Of a DNA stretch of 64,000 nucleotides, positions 52,988-60,291 are shown one piece after another (the stretch's first letter is position 1; each line of letters starts with the position of its first letter). This stretch comes from an uncultured Ruminococcus sp. GTDB taxonomy: Bacteria; Bacillota; Clostridia; Oscillospirales; Ruminococcaceae. The stretch spans positions 1 to 64,000 of the forward strand of contig CADALT010000005.1 of the NCBI GenBank assembly GCA_902788785.1, in the 5' to 3' direction. Both the position numbers and the translations under genes were made by a program. The notes beneath the pieces were generated by a model, which saw only the letters and a list, made by a program, of their open reading frames with translations, searched no databases and had not been told where the DNA came from.

Positions 52988-53021
52988 CAAAAACACCTCT
53001 GCCGTGATACAGCAGAAGTGT
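52988..53021 (-). terminator. Terminator of the bioY-DUF1284 operon
   Basis: On the minus strand ACACTTCTGC pairs with GCAGAGGTGT (one G-U pair), followed by five Ts. Confidence 0.75.
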
Positions 53022-53078
53022 CTTAATAAAACTTCTTTACAGAGCCTGCACGCTCCTGTTATCTTATTATATGCTTGT

Positions 53079-53456
53079 TTATAGCTTCGAGCAGATATAG
53101 TTCCAGCTGCAATCTCCGCAGACCTCTTCCAGCTTATTTTCGCTGAGTATCCTGCTGTCTACCAGTTTTGAAAATCTGCTCCAGCGCAAAGAGTCGCCAT
53201 CATTCAGTCCGCAGAGTTCGAGCACCTTTTCGTCATAAGCTGTAACTTTGCCCTGCGTCACGCAGGCGCCGTCCTCATTATTCGGGCAGGCTTTACAGAT
53301 AACGTCCGTACCCTTCACAAGCTTGACCACGGGGTCATTGCGTTTGAGCATCGCCACGATGTAGCTCATATTGCGGTTGAACTCATCACTATAGCCCTTT
53401 CCTCCGAAAAATCCTATACAAAGCCCATGATGCGGGCGCAGCTCATATTCTGACAC
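53079..53456 (-). CDS. DUF1284 family cysteine-rich protein
   Basis: The 125-residue protein begins RPHHGLCIGFFGGKGYSDEF and has later cysteines in ICKACPNNEDGACV and EVCGDCSWNYIC. This is the pattern of DUF1284, a small family thought to bind an iron-sulfur cluster or metal. It overlaps the end of bioY by 14 bp and is cotranscribed with it. The function is unknown; a link to biotin is only by position. Confidence 0.85.
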   Translation of the reverse strand: MSEYELRPHHGLCIGFFGGKGYSDEFNRNMSYIVAMLKRNDPVVKLVKGTDVICKACPNNEDGACVTQGKVTAYDEKVLELCGLNDGDSLRWSRFSKLVDSRILSENKLEEVCGDCSWNYICSKL

Positions 53457-54018
53457 GTTTCTTCAATGCCTCCGAAATAACTACTGACAGGAAAATTTTG
53501 CCTGCGTCCCACAACAGAAAAGGTATCACGCACCATTTCAGGGCTGTCATAAGATCTATCTTATCATTGCTTTTTGAGTAGACTTCCATGAACCATGCGG
53601 TGCCGAATGCATAGCACAGTGCAAGTCCGATGACCATGGATATTATCCTCACGACCAGGCCGTCGCCCAGCAACTTTTCAGTCAGCCAATAGAAACCTGC
53701 GGACAATATAAAGCCCAGTATGTATCCGCCCGTAGTACCCAGAAGCACGCCTATACCGCCTGTAAATCCTGCGAAAACAGGCACGCCAACTGCGCCCAGC
53801 AGCACGTATACCAGCACTGCGAAAAATCCACGCTTGCCGCCCAGCACACCCAGTGCGCAGAACACCGCAAAGGTCTGCAGGGTAAAGGGCACCTGTGTCG
53901 GTATGGATATCCACGAGCACACAGCCATAAGCACTGCAAACATGGCGATAAGCGTCATATCCTTGGTGGAGAAGATATTCTTCTGCCCGACTGTATTTGT
54001 ATCAACTTCATTTGTCAT
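53443..54018 (-). CDS. bioY: Biotin ECF transporter S component
   Basis: ATG 54018 follows GGAGGTATACAAT. The product of 191 residues has six membrane spans with the BioY hallmarks TLIAMFAVLMAVCSWISIP, PFTLQTFAVFCALGVLGGKRG and VPVFAGFTGGIGVLLGTTGGYI. BioY binds biotin and works with the shared ECF module. The promoter and an inverted repeat near it suggest control by biotin through BirA, which I cannot confirm. Confidence 0.95.
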   Translation of the reverse strand: MTNEVDTNTVGQKNIFSTKDMTLIAMFAVLMAVCSWISIPTQVPFTLQTFAVFCALGVLGGKRGFFAVLVYVLLGAVGVPVFAGFTGGIGVLLGTTGGYILGFILSAGFYWLTEKLLGDGLVVRIISMVIGLALCYAFGTAWFMEVYSKSNDKIDLMTALKWCVIPFLLWDAGKIFLSVVISEALKKRVRI

Positions 54019-54098
54019 ATTGTATACCTCCAACTATCTGAGTCGGTAGACATTATAACACACAAAGCAAAAATTGTCAACCCCAAAAGGTATACATT
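54019..54098 (-). promoter_or_regulatory. bioY promoter flanked by inverted half-sites
   Basis: On the minus strand TTGACA (54075-54080) and TATAAT (54052-54057) are 17 bases apart. ATTGTATACC (54019-54028) and GGTATACATT (54089-54098), nearly complementary, flank the promoter. They could be operator half-sites for a biotin repressor, although the spacing is wider than usual. Confidence 0.6.
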
Positions 54099-54111
54099 AC
54101 GTAAACTATCG

Positions 54112-54363
54112 TCACCAGCGCTTGATTTCTCCCGGGCAGTAGGACGCAGGCTTCAGCGCCCTCAGCTGCACATAGCAGCCGCAGACAGCGCACATACCGT
54201 CCGCCAGCTTATCGCAGCCTTTGCACTCATCAAGGCGGCGCTGATACTCCTCATCGTCCACACGCTGATCCTCGGGGACAGCAGCGATATATTCCATCAG
54301 CTTTTCGGTATAGGCATCACGGTCGATATCCTCAAGCAGACATCTTTTGCATATGATCTTCAT
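54112..54363 (-). CDS. Small cysteine-rich protein, 83 residues (DUF6171-like)
   Basis: The protein has eight cysteines in pairs: ICKRCLLED at the N terminus, CKGCDKLADGMCAVCGC in the middle and YCPGEI near the end, typical of a metal-binding protein. The likely family is DUF6171; I am not certain of that name. It lies between the bioY promoter and the PAP2 gene on the same strand. The function is unknown. Confidence 0.75.
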   Translation of the reverse strand: MKIICKRCLLEDIDRDAYTEKLMEYIAAVPEDQRVDDEEYQRRLDECKGCDKLADGMCAVCGCYVQLRALKPASYCPGEIKRW

Positions 54364-54421
54364 ATGACCATCTCACATTTCCTAAATATATGAGCGTAAA
54401 ATACTCCGCAAACAGCACAGA

Positions 54422-55369
54422 TCAGTGCTTACGAGCTTCGATCTTAGTAAAAATAAGCGGTGTGAAAAATAAAACGCAAAAATACAAGATAGCACTCTGT
54501 GCAAATGCAGACAACCATTTAATAGGAAGCAGTGAACAGAGAGCCGCAGAAATAATCGCTGAAATAAAATACAGTACGATACCGATCACTGCTCTCACTA
54601 TTCTTTTTGATAATTTTAAATCATCTGTACCAAACTCAATATACTTTTCTTCCAACATCAGTGCCATAAACACGCCTATCAGCAAGCCTGCCTTGGAAGT
54701 AAAAGACGATACCGCATTAGAAGGCTCGATAAGGATATTACCTGCTGTATCATAGTCAATAGGATAATTTTTCAGGCACATAAATATCATGACCAGCAGC
54801 GTTACAACTATAGATACTATATAAAAAATACGGTTGTCCTTATCCGAGCTTTCAGACTTCTTCTGAATTGCATTTATAAGGAAGATCACAACTGCCGATA
54901 CCAGCATACCCACCAAAACATCCTGCGGTGTATGAACGCCCAGGTAGTTTCTGGAAAATGCTACCAGCAACACCAGACAGATACAAGGTATCATGATAAG
55001 CTTCTTTTTGCGGTATACAAAAGCAATAGAACCAAACGATGAAGCACTTCCCTGTGTATGGCTGCTTGGGAAAGAATATCCGCCTGCGCCTTTGATCGCT
55101 TTTTCGGTCGGTGTTATGAGTTCTGATCTCATCCAAGGTCTGTAAACGCAGAATAAATTCTTGATGAATACATTTAAAGCAGATGCGATAGGCAGCGAGA
55201 TCAAAACAAATTTGCCTTTTTTCTTATCTATGCAGAAAAAAATCATCATCGGAATCAGAATTATCAGAATTCCTCCGGCTACATCGGTGATGAACTGTAT
55301 AAGGTCGTTGAACCATTCGGGCGCACTTTCCCTTATACCCTGCAAAAAATGCAAATATTTGATATCCAT
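54422..55369 (-). CDS. PAP2-family membrane phosphatase
   Basis: ATG 55369 is preferred to a TTG two codons earlier because GGGGAA then has proper spacing. The protein of 315 residues has about eight membrane spans and the three PAP2 motifs: KNLFCVYRP, YSFPSSHTQGS and SRNYLGVHTPQDV. It should remove phosphate from a lipid phosphate, such as undecaprenyl diphosphate or phosphatidic acid. The C-terminal half (about 180-315) adds extra spans beyond the core. Confidence 0.92.
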   Translation of the reverse strand: MDIKYLHFLQGIRESAPEWFNDLIQFITDVAGGILIILIPMMIFFCIDKKKGKFVLISLPIASALNVFIKNLFCVYRPWMRSELITPTEKAIKGAGGYSFPSSHTQGSASSFGSIAFVYRKKKLIMIPCICLVLLVAFSRNYLGVHTPQDVLVGMLVSAVVIFLINAIQKKSESSDKDNRIFYIVSIVVTLLVMIFMCLKNYPIDYDTAGNILIEPSNAVSSFTSKAGLLIGVFMALMLEEKYIEFGTDDLKLSKRIVRAVIGIVLYFISAIISAALCSLLPIKWLSAFAQSAILYFCVLFFTPLIFTKIEARKH

Positions 55370-55460
55370 TTTCAATTCCCCAAAAAATCACTTTTTCTTT
55401 CCTTACTCTAATTCTTTTAAAAAAAAGCCGTGTGAGCGCTCTCTCAGCTTTCGGAGTTTA

Positions 55461-55489
55461 ATTGTAACATAGTTTTAAAGTGCTGTCAA
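55461..55489 (-). promoter_or_regulatory. Promoter of the PAP2 gene
   Basis: On the minus strand TTGACA (55484-55489) and TACAAT (55461-55466) lie 17 bases apart. Confidence 0.75.
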
Positions 55490-55640
55490 GATACAGGGTA
55501 ATAGATTGGTTAATATTTATAATTATCCAGGATTTGTAAAAAAGGATTAATTATGTATTGCCAATCATCTAATCCGCAGCGATGAGACTGTATATTTTTG
55601 TCGGGAAAGTCTTATACATAAGTACATGAAAATGAAAATA

Positions 55641-55761
55641 AAAAAATGTAGTCGGCTCTAGCTGAATACGACCGACTACATACCATACACTATAAATCAC
55701 TGTGAATTACTCTCACGGTTTACAGTGATTACAGTGTATCATAAATTTTAGGTTTTGTCAA
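55641..55761 (-). ncRNA. Candidate small RNA next to the tRNA-Pro terminator
   Basis: On the minus strand TTGACA (55756-55761) and TACACT (55733-55738) are 17 bases apart. The transcript would start near 55726, form a long hairpin (CACTGTAAACC with its partner near 55695-55705) and end at GTAGTCGG/CCGACTAC (55648-55655 and 55672-55679) followed by ATTTTTTT. No reading frame is present. It is about 85 nt long. Confidence 0.4.
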
Positions 55762-55764
55762 GTA

Positions 55765-55792
55765 TAAAAGACCGCCCATATGGACGGTCTTT
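55765..55792 (-). terminator. Terminator of the disrupted tRNA-Pro gene
   Basis: On the minus strand AAAGACCG pairs with CGGTCTTT around a short loop and runs into TTTTATACTT. It is the host signal that once followed the tRNA. Confidence 0.8.
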
Positions 55793-55802
55793 CGTGCATA
55801 GA

Positions 55803-55844
55803 TCGAGGTGACAAGATTTGAACTTGCGGCCTCTACGTCCCGAA
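55803..55844 (-). other. 3' half of tRNA-Pro(CGG): prophage attachment-site remnant
   Basis: On the minus strand the sequence from the anticodon loop (TTCGGGA) on is tRNA: the 3' anticodon-stem arm CGTAG, variable loop, T arm GCAAG-TTCAAAT-CTTGT, acceptor arm CACCTCG and discriminator A. The anticodon would be CGG. Upstream of the loop the sequence no longer pairs (CGACT instead of CTACG) and no D arm or 5' acceptor arm is present. So the element to the right crossed over at the anticodon loop, and the intact tRNA should lie beyond the right edge of the window. Confidence 0.8.
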
Positions 55845-56200
55845 AGTCGAAAATGTCCCCCCACACGGACAGCATACCGTCAGCGTGGGTGCAGGGCTCA
55901 CACCCTCGGCTAGTGCTCCATTGTGCCCCCTGCTCTTCGAGGGCAGGAGACACGGGCGCATCACTCTAGCCCCTTGGGGCGCAGAGTAAGCCCGTGTATC
56001 ATCTGCCCGAGTTCTTCTTAAAGTGAGCACGGGGTGCACAATGGGCTGTTTCCAGCCTATGCCGATGGTGTAGCCCTCTGCTCCGCCCTAGCAAACTGCT
56101 CACCCTCAAAGCAAGCAAGCGTGAGCGCGCAGAGCCTTTACAGTTCCGTGTGATTGCGGTAGCTCCTTATGTTGCTTGTGAACGACCTATAGCGCAATGA
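55845..56200. other. GC-rich, highly structured non-coding region of the prophage
   Basis: ACACGGGC (55950-55957) pairs with GCCCGTGT (55990-55997), enclosing GCCCC-TT-GGGGC (55969-55980). Other stems include a CCTGC/GCAGG pair just before it, and ATTGTGC (55919-55925) with GCACAAT (56036-56042). No gene is supported. In a single-stranded DNA phage such a region would be the place of a replication origin, packaging signal or minus-strand start. The rest of the gap up to 56495 is AT-rich with two further inverted repeats. Confidence 0.6.
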
Positions 56201-56369
56201 TAACGCAACTACCATGTAATAAAAAAGCAAGTTCAGATCATGTCAAAAAATCTATGCACAAAGATGCAAGCACCGTCAAAACAAGTTCCCGAGGATTTTT
56301 GGGAAACAATTTATTTTTCATCAATAATAAAAAAAATAAATTGGTTCACAAAAAAGGCAATGGAACGAA

Positions 56370-56461
56370 AAATAATAAAATTCAATCAGGAATAAAGAAT
56401 TTTATTATTTTTTGGTCGCTTGCCGTTCCTGCCACAGCGTAAGCCGTGGCAAGAGGGAACG
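56370..56461. repeat. Two hairpins in the prophage left intergenic region
   Basis: AAATAATAAAATTC (56370-56383) and GAATTTTATTATTT (56397-56410) are exact complements. Next to them GTTCC-TGCCAC (56425-56435) pairs with GTGGCA and GGAAC (56446-56460). They end close to the stop of the minus-strand regulator and may act as its terminator. Confidence 0.6.
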
Positions 56462-56495
56462 AAAAAGAAAAGCAAATGTGACAAATAAATCACAT

Positions 56496-56705
56496 TCAAT
56501 CTTTAATATTTATCGTTTGTGTACTTTCATCATGTGATGAAATGTTGTAAGTTTGATTTGAATTTTCATATTCTTCAACATATTTCCGCAAAATATATTC
56601 AATTTGAGCATTTTTGCTCCTTTGTTCTTTAATTGCAATTTTTTTTAATTTTTCATTTATTTCTTCGTCTATTCTTATTTGTAATTGCTGTTTCTCGATT
56701 TTCAT
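56496..56705 (-). CDS. Ribbon-helix-helix repressor of the prophage
   Basis: The 69-residue protein has an N-terminal strand followed by two helices (QQLQIRIDEEINEKLKKIAI), the layout of Arc/CopG-type DNA-binding proteins. GGAGGTGATAC precedes the ATG. It is divergent from the phage structural operon, and three palindromic sites lie in the shared promoter region, so it probably represses both directions and keeps the phage quiet. Confidence 0.8.
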   Translation of the reverse strand: MKIEKQQLQIRIDEEINEKLKKIAIKEQRSKNAQIEYILRKYVEEYENSNQTYNISSHDESTQTINIKD

Positions 56706-56754
56706 TTAGTATCACCTCCATAGCAATATGATACCACATTTTGCATAAAAATTC

Positions 56755-56835
56755 TAGTAGCATTTTGTTACTATTGCCGATTGATTTTTTAGTAGCAATA
56801 TGCTACTATATAACTACAGTAGCAAAGTGCTACTA
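56755..56835. promoter_or_regulatory. Three operator palindromes and the phage structural promoter
   Basis: Sites of the form TAGTAGCA-N3-TGCTACTA occur at 56755-56773 (imperfect), 56790-56808 (perfect) and 56817-56835. A plus-strand promoter TTGATT (56781-56786), 17 bases, TACTAT (56804-56809) has its spacer and -10 inside the middle site. A repressor bound there would block the structural operon. Confidence 0.75.
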
Positions 56836-56882
56836 AAGTTCTATAAGCCAAGCGGAAAAGGCAAGAACCGCAGAAAGGACGA

Positions 56883-57221
56883 ATGAAAATGAAAAACAGT
56901 ACAAAAATCGTAGGTTGGACAAAGAAGAAAGCGTTTGACGGAGTAATTGACGGAAGGCATATAACAAGCCCTGAAAAGGTCGTGTTCCATCTGCTCCAGA
57001 CGATAGATAATCCCGAATATCACGGTCAGACGGTAGATACACTGAAAATCCCCGTAGAACAGGCAATCGCCATAAATAACGGCTCGGAAGAATTCAGTAA
57101 TCTCATCGGCTGTAATGTAAGGCTTGACTATCAGCTTATCAATAACCGTCCTCAGCTTGTGGATATAACGATATTCAATGCTGACGGTACGGAATTTGTC
57201 AAGAATAAAGATAAAAAGTAA
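56883..57221 (+). CDS. Phage protein in gene V position (putative ssDNA-binding)
   Basis: The 112-residue protein is the first gene of the structural operon, with AAAGGA upstream. It is soluble and strand-rich (LIGCNVRLDYQLINNRPQLVDITIF), which suits an OB-fold, and ends in basic residues. In f1 the gene in this place encodes the single-strand binding protein pV that coats the genome. I infer the role from position and fold only. Confidence 0.65.
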   Translation: MKMKNSTKIVGWTKKKAFDGVIDGRHITSPEKVVFHLLQTIDNPEYHGQTVDTLKIPVEQAIAINNGSEEFSNLIGCNVRLDYQLINNRPQLVDITIFNADGTEFVKNKDKK

Positions 57222-57235
57222 GGCGGTGAAAAACC

Positions 57236-57424
57236 ATGTATGATGATTTCGTTGCATGGGGTCAAGCCTATGGCTTGTGGGCTACAATAGCTTTGCTCTG
57301 CCTTATATGTATAACCCAGTATATGGAAAATGCACGGCTGAAAAAGGCTCTTGAAGAAAGCCGAAAAGAAACACAAAGCTATTCTAAGATAGTAAATGAG
57401 GTGTGCGAAGATGCACATAATTAG
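57236..57424 (+). CDS. Small phage membrane protein (gene VII/IX position)
   Basis: The 62-residue protein has one membrane span (about 12-31, YGLWATIALLCLICITQY), followed by a charged helical tail. GGCGGTGAAAAACC precedes the ATG. In f1 the minor coat proteins pVII and pIX, of 32-33 residues with one span, occupy this place. Its end overlaps the next gene. Confidence 0.7.
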   Translation: MYDDFVAWGQAYGLWATIALLCLICITQYMENARLKKALEESRKETQSYSKIVNEVCEDAHN

Positions 57425-57638
57425 TCTCGCAGAAAATGAGGTTGTCGTTAATTATAATCCTCAAAGCGATACTGTAACGACCGATGAAACTACTACATCG
57501 GAAATGCTAAAATCCATTGAAAAAAACACTGAACATATCGCACAAGGTATAGATCATATCTTTGTTGTCGGACTGCTGTTGATTGTCTGGCTCGGTATAA
57601 TGAAAGTGTTCGGCAAATGGTATTTCGGTGGTGTATAA
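57411..57638 (+). CDS. Second small phage membrane protein (gene VII/IX position)
   Basis: I start at ATG 57411, which follows GAGGTG; an ATG five codons earlier has no ribosome site. The 75-residue product has an acidic, Thr-rich N terminus and one span near the C terminus (IFVVGLLLIVWLGIMKVF). It overlaps the upstream gene by 14 bp. It probably is a minor coat or assembly protein. Confidence 0.7.
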   Translation: MHIISLAENEVVVNYNPQSDTVTTDETTTSEMLKSIEKNTEHIAQGIDHIFVVGLLLIVWLGIMKVFGKWYFGGV

Positions 57639-57643
57639 CGAGA

Positions 57644-57679
57644 TAGCCGTGACGGCTAGCTGACCACCTGTGATATAAT
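57644..57679 (+). promoter_or_regulatory. Hairpin and extended -10 promoter before the coat gene
   Basis: TAGCCG (57644-57649) pairs with CGGCTA (57653-57658). It is followed by TGA-TATAAT (57671-57679). The -35 region is poor, as is usual with extended -10 promoters. A separate promoter would raise coat-protein synthesis. Confidence 0.55.
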
Positions 57680-57702
57680 TAAATATGAAAGGAGTTCTTG
57701 AA

Positions 57703-57897
57703 ATGCTTGATGTTCTGACAGTTGTTGGTGCTGATGCTCCCGTTACCTACCTGCCTAATGCAATTACTGGTGTTGATTTTTCGCAGGTGCTGAACGAGAT
57801 TACAGCAGTTGCCCCCTCACTTCTGCCTGTTGCGGTAGCGTGTATCGCATTCCGTAAGGGTATAAGTTTCATTTTCAGCATCCTGCGTGGTGCGTAA
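57703..57897 (+). CDS. Major coat protein candidate (pVIII-like)
   Basis: The start at ATG 57703 follows AAAGGAG by seven bases. The 64-residue protein has an amphipathic, mildly acidic N-terminal half (ADAPVTYLPNAITGVDF), a hydrophobic span (APSLLPVAVACIAF) and a basic end (RKGISFIFSILRGA). This acidic-hydrophobic-basic layout is that of filamentous-phage coat proteins, whose basic end faces the DNA. No classical signal peptide is seen; the N-terminal MLDVLTVVGADA is weakly hydrophobic. A terminator follows directly, as after gene VIII of f1. Confidence 0.7.
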   Translation: MLDVLTVVGADAPVTYLPNAITGVDFSQVLNEITAVAPSLLPVAVACIAFRKGISFIFSILRGA

Positions 57898-57905
57898 GCA
57901 GCGAA

Positions 57906-57937
57906 GAGGATGGACTAAAAATCCATCCTCTTTTTTT
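57906..57937 (+). terminator. Central phage terminator after the coat gene
   Basis: GAGGATGGA (57906-57914) pairs with TCCATCCTC (57922-57930) and is followed by seven Ts. Its place between coat and adsorption genes equals that of the central terminator in f1. Confidence 0.9.
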
Positions 57938-57955
57938 ATCGAAAGTTGGTGAAAT

Positions 57956-60037
57956 ATGAAAAAACTTTTTACTATTTTAACAGCACTTGTTTTGTGCTGT
58001 TTTGTTGCACTTCCTGCAAGTGCCGTTACTCCCTCTGGTGGCGGTGCAAATGCGCCTGATTGGGAAGGCGAAAATTATAATGGTTTTGCCTATGATGAAA
58101 TGGTGTTTCAGTCTCACCCTAGTTTACCAGATAATTATATAAATGCTTTTGCTGTTGTTAGTTCGTCCTCTACAGGGCTTTATTCTATCAGTGAGAGTGT
58201 CCCATATTTAAACGGCAAAATTGTTAATAATCGTTTGCTTTTGTCTCTTCCTGATGGTTTTTCTTCTGATTATTATCTTTGTAGTGTTAATTATAGGTCT
58301 GACGGTACTACTTTTGTAACTTCATCTCATCAAAATACCTTTCCATCTACTTTAACTATAAATTCCAACTCTTGCCTTTATGGTTATATCCCTATAAAAA
58401 TGGAAGATGGTTCGTATTTATCTAATCCTGCTAATTCAGATGGTATTTTTTCTTTACGTGGCTATATGGATAGTAGATATAATTTTCATTATGAACTTGA
58501 TTCTAATCGTTCTGATACTAATTTCCGTGTGTACTGGTTTTTGGTAGCTGAGAAACCCTCTATTGGATTAGGACAGGAATTTGATACAAGTTATCTTTAT
58601 AACGCTAGTGTCGATATAGATGAAACTGTCAATGATATTACATCGGATTTTGCAAGTACTGTTTTTGGTGTTGAACATTCTACCGATGCTTTTGCATCCA
58701 GTACAAAATTTTTACTTTCTGAATCTAACGGAAAATATGGTACTGGTGACACACAACTATCTGATCTATTATCCCATGCTTTGCCTTTTGGTAAACAAAA
58801 TGTTCTCGCCCGTCCCAAATCACCTTTATCAACCTATACTTTCTCTTTGACTAATTACTATTATCAGATGAAACGTTATAATTATCCTGCGGATATATCT
58901 GTCGTTTGTGCTGTCTATGGTAATAAGTATGTTGATAATCAAAATAAAACGGGTCTGTTGTCTGTTATGTATCATCATCTTCCTGTTAATGCTATTCTGG
59001 GCACTAAACCTAATCAGTCTCTTTATGATTATAAAGATACCGATTCTATTTGGACGGGTGAAGATACTGAAAATCCCTCTTTTTCTGGCAGTGTTGAAGA
59101 TATAACTAGCCTTTCCGACTTTGCAAAGTTTCTTGCCCGCTATTGGGAATGTCAAATGTCTAACCTTGCTATCATGCTTAATAATATGACCCTTAATATT
59201 CGTGAACAAATTGAGAGCATCAATTGGCATGATGTTGTCGGTACTGGTGTCGGTGATTATTTTCGTGAACTTGTCTTTTATTTAGACCATGTTTTTCGCA
59301 CCTATGAACTAGATACTGACTATGATCTAATGTCCCTCGTTCGTGAAATAACTCCGCTATTAGAAAATAGCGGTGGTTTTCCCGAACTGCCTGACTTGAC
59401 AGGTGCATTTGCTCCTGTGCTTGCAAGTGCCGACCTTAATCCCACGGGTAACTTTGTACCTCATCTTGACGGGCTTTTTGATAGTCTCGGTGATGGCTTT
59501 GACCTCTCTTTAGGCGATTTAAGTACACAGCTTACACCGTTTTTCGGTGATACTACACTTTCCCTCGGCGGTATCAATACACAGCTTGGAGACTTAAATA
59601 ATAAACTTACACCGTACTTCGGTGATACAACACTAGCCCTCGGAGACATAAACACTCAACTCGGTGATTTAGCGGTTCAAGTCGGTGAGATCTCCACGGA
59701 AATTGATGTCAATACCCGTGCCGTTCTTTTACCTGATACCGATGCAATCGATGCACGTATACAGCTATCAGATAATAAGCTTAAACAGAAGTTTACTTTT
59801 GTCGGTGATGTAAAAGACAGTATGGACGATATACGTGATACTATTGCAGATAGTTCTGCTGCTCCCCCTGATTGGCATTTTACTTGGAAAGGTAAAACTA
59901 TGTATATGGTTGATTGGTCGGGCTTTGCTCCTCATCGAACGAAAATACATCATATCTTGCTTGCTATTGCTTATGTGCTCTTAGGTAAGTATATATTTAA
60001 AACTCTCCCTGGTACTCTCGGAGGTGGTGACAATTGA
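57956..60037 (+). CDS. Phage adsorption protein candidate (pIII-like)
   Basis: The 693-residue protein has a signal peptide (MKKLFTILTALVLCC...) ending near ASAV and a C-terminal membrane span (about 665-685). The large outer part is rich in Ser, Tyr and Asn, with receptor-binding character. At about 510-590 two repeats of a motif TPxFGDTTLxLG-xINTQLGDL are followed by a coiled-coil-like stretch, probably a stalk. Domain layout and position match pIII, which binds the host and ends phage assembly. The host receptor cannot be predicted. Confidence 0.8.
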   Translation: MKKLFTILTALVLCCFVALPASAVTPSGGGANAPDWEGENYNGFAYDEMVFQSHPSLPDNYINAFAVVSSSSTGLYSISESVPYLNGKIVNNRLLLSLPDGFSSDYYLCSVNYRSDGTTFVTSSHQNTFPSTLTINSNSCLYGYIPIKMEDGSYLSNPANSDGIFSLRGYMDSRYNFHYELDSNRSDTNFRVYWFLVAEKPSIGLGQEFDTSYLYNASVDIDETVNDITSDFASTVFGVEHSTDAFASSTKFLLSESNGKYGTGDTQLSDLLSHALPFGKQNVLARPKSPLSTYTFSLTNYYYQMKRYNYPADISVVCAVYGNKYVDNQNKTGLLSVMYHHLPVNAILGTKPNQSLYDYKDTDSIWTGEDTENPSFSGSVEDITSLSDFAKFLARYWECQMSNLAIMLNNMTLNIREQIESINWHDVVGTGVGDYFRELVFYLDHVFRTYELDTDYDLMSLVREITPLLENSGGFPELPDLTGAFAPVLASADLNPTGNFVPHLDGLFDSLGDGFDLSLGDLSTQLTPFFGDTTLSLGGINTQLGDLNNKLTPYFGDTTLALGDINTQLGDLAVQVGEISTEIDVNTRAVLLPDTDAIDARIQLSDNKLKQKFTFVGDVKDSMDDIRDTIADSSAAPPDWHFTWKGKTMYMVDWSGFAPHRTKIHHILLAIAYVLLGKYIFKTLPGTLGGGDN

Positions 60038-60273
60038 TTTGGAATACTTTAATAAATTTCCTTTGCAATGTCTTTGATAACATGATTAGTTATGTTCCTG
60101 ATGTTACATACTCTATCCCTGACGGTGCTATAGATGGTTTAAAGACCCTCTGTAAAAATATAGGGTATGTCCTGCCTATAACTGATTTGCTTGTTGTCTT
60201 TGACTTGTGGGTTGCATACATGAGCTTTCGGCTCGGTGTGCAGTTTTATAAGAACCGTATAAAAATTCATTAA
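60034..60273 (+). CDS. Phage membrane protein in gene VI position
   Basis: The 79-residue protein starts at a TTG that overlaps the stop of the adsorption gene (TTGA) and has GGAGGT nine bases upstream. It has an N-terminal amphipathic segment and a hydrophobic span (about 48-70, VLPITDLLVVFDLWVAYM), then a basic end. pVI of f1 lies between pIII and pI and caps the same end of the particle as pIII. Confidence 0.7.
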   Translation: MIWNTLINFLCNVFDNMISYVPDVTYSIPDGAIDGLKTLCKNIGYVLPITDLLVVFDLWVAYMSFRLGVQFYKNRIKIH

Positions 60274-60291
60274 CTGAAAGGATGCTGAAAA

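Noticed and set aside
56197-56442. Plus-strand frame of 81 codons in the prophage left region
   Set aside because: It spans inverted repeats, is very Lys/Asn-rich from AT-rich DNA, and has no ribosome site.
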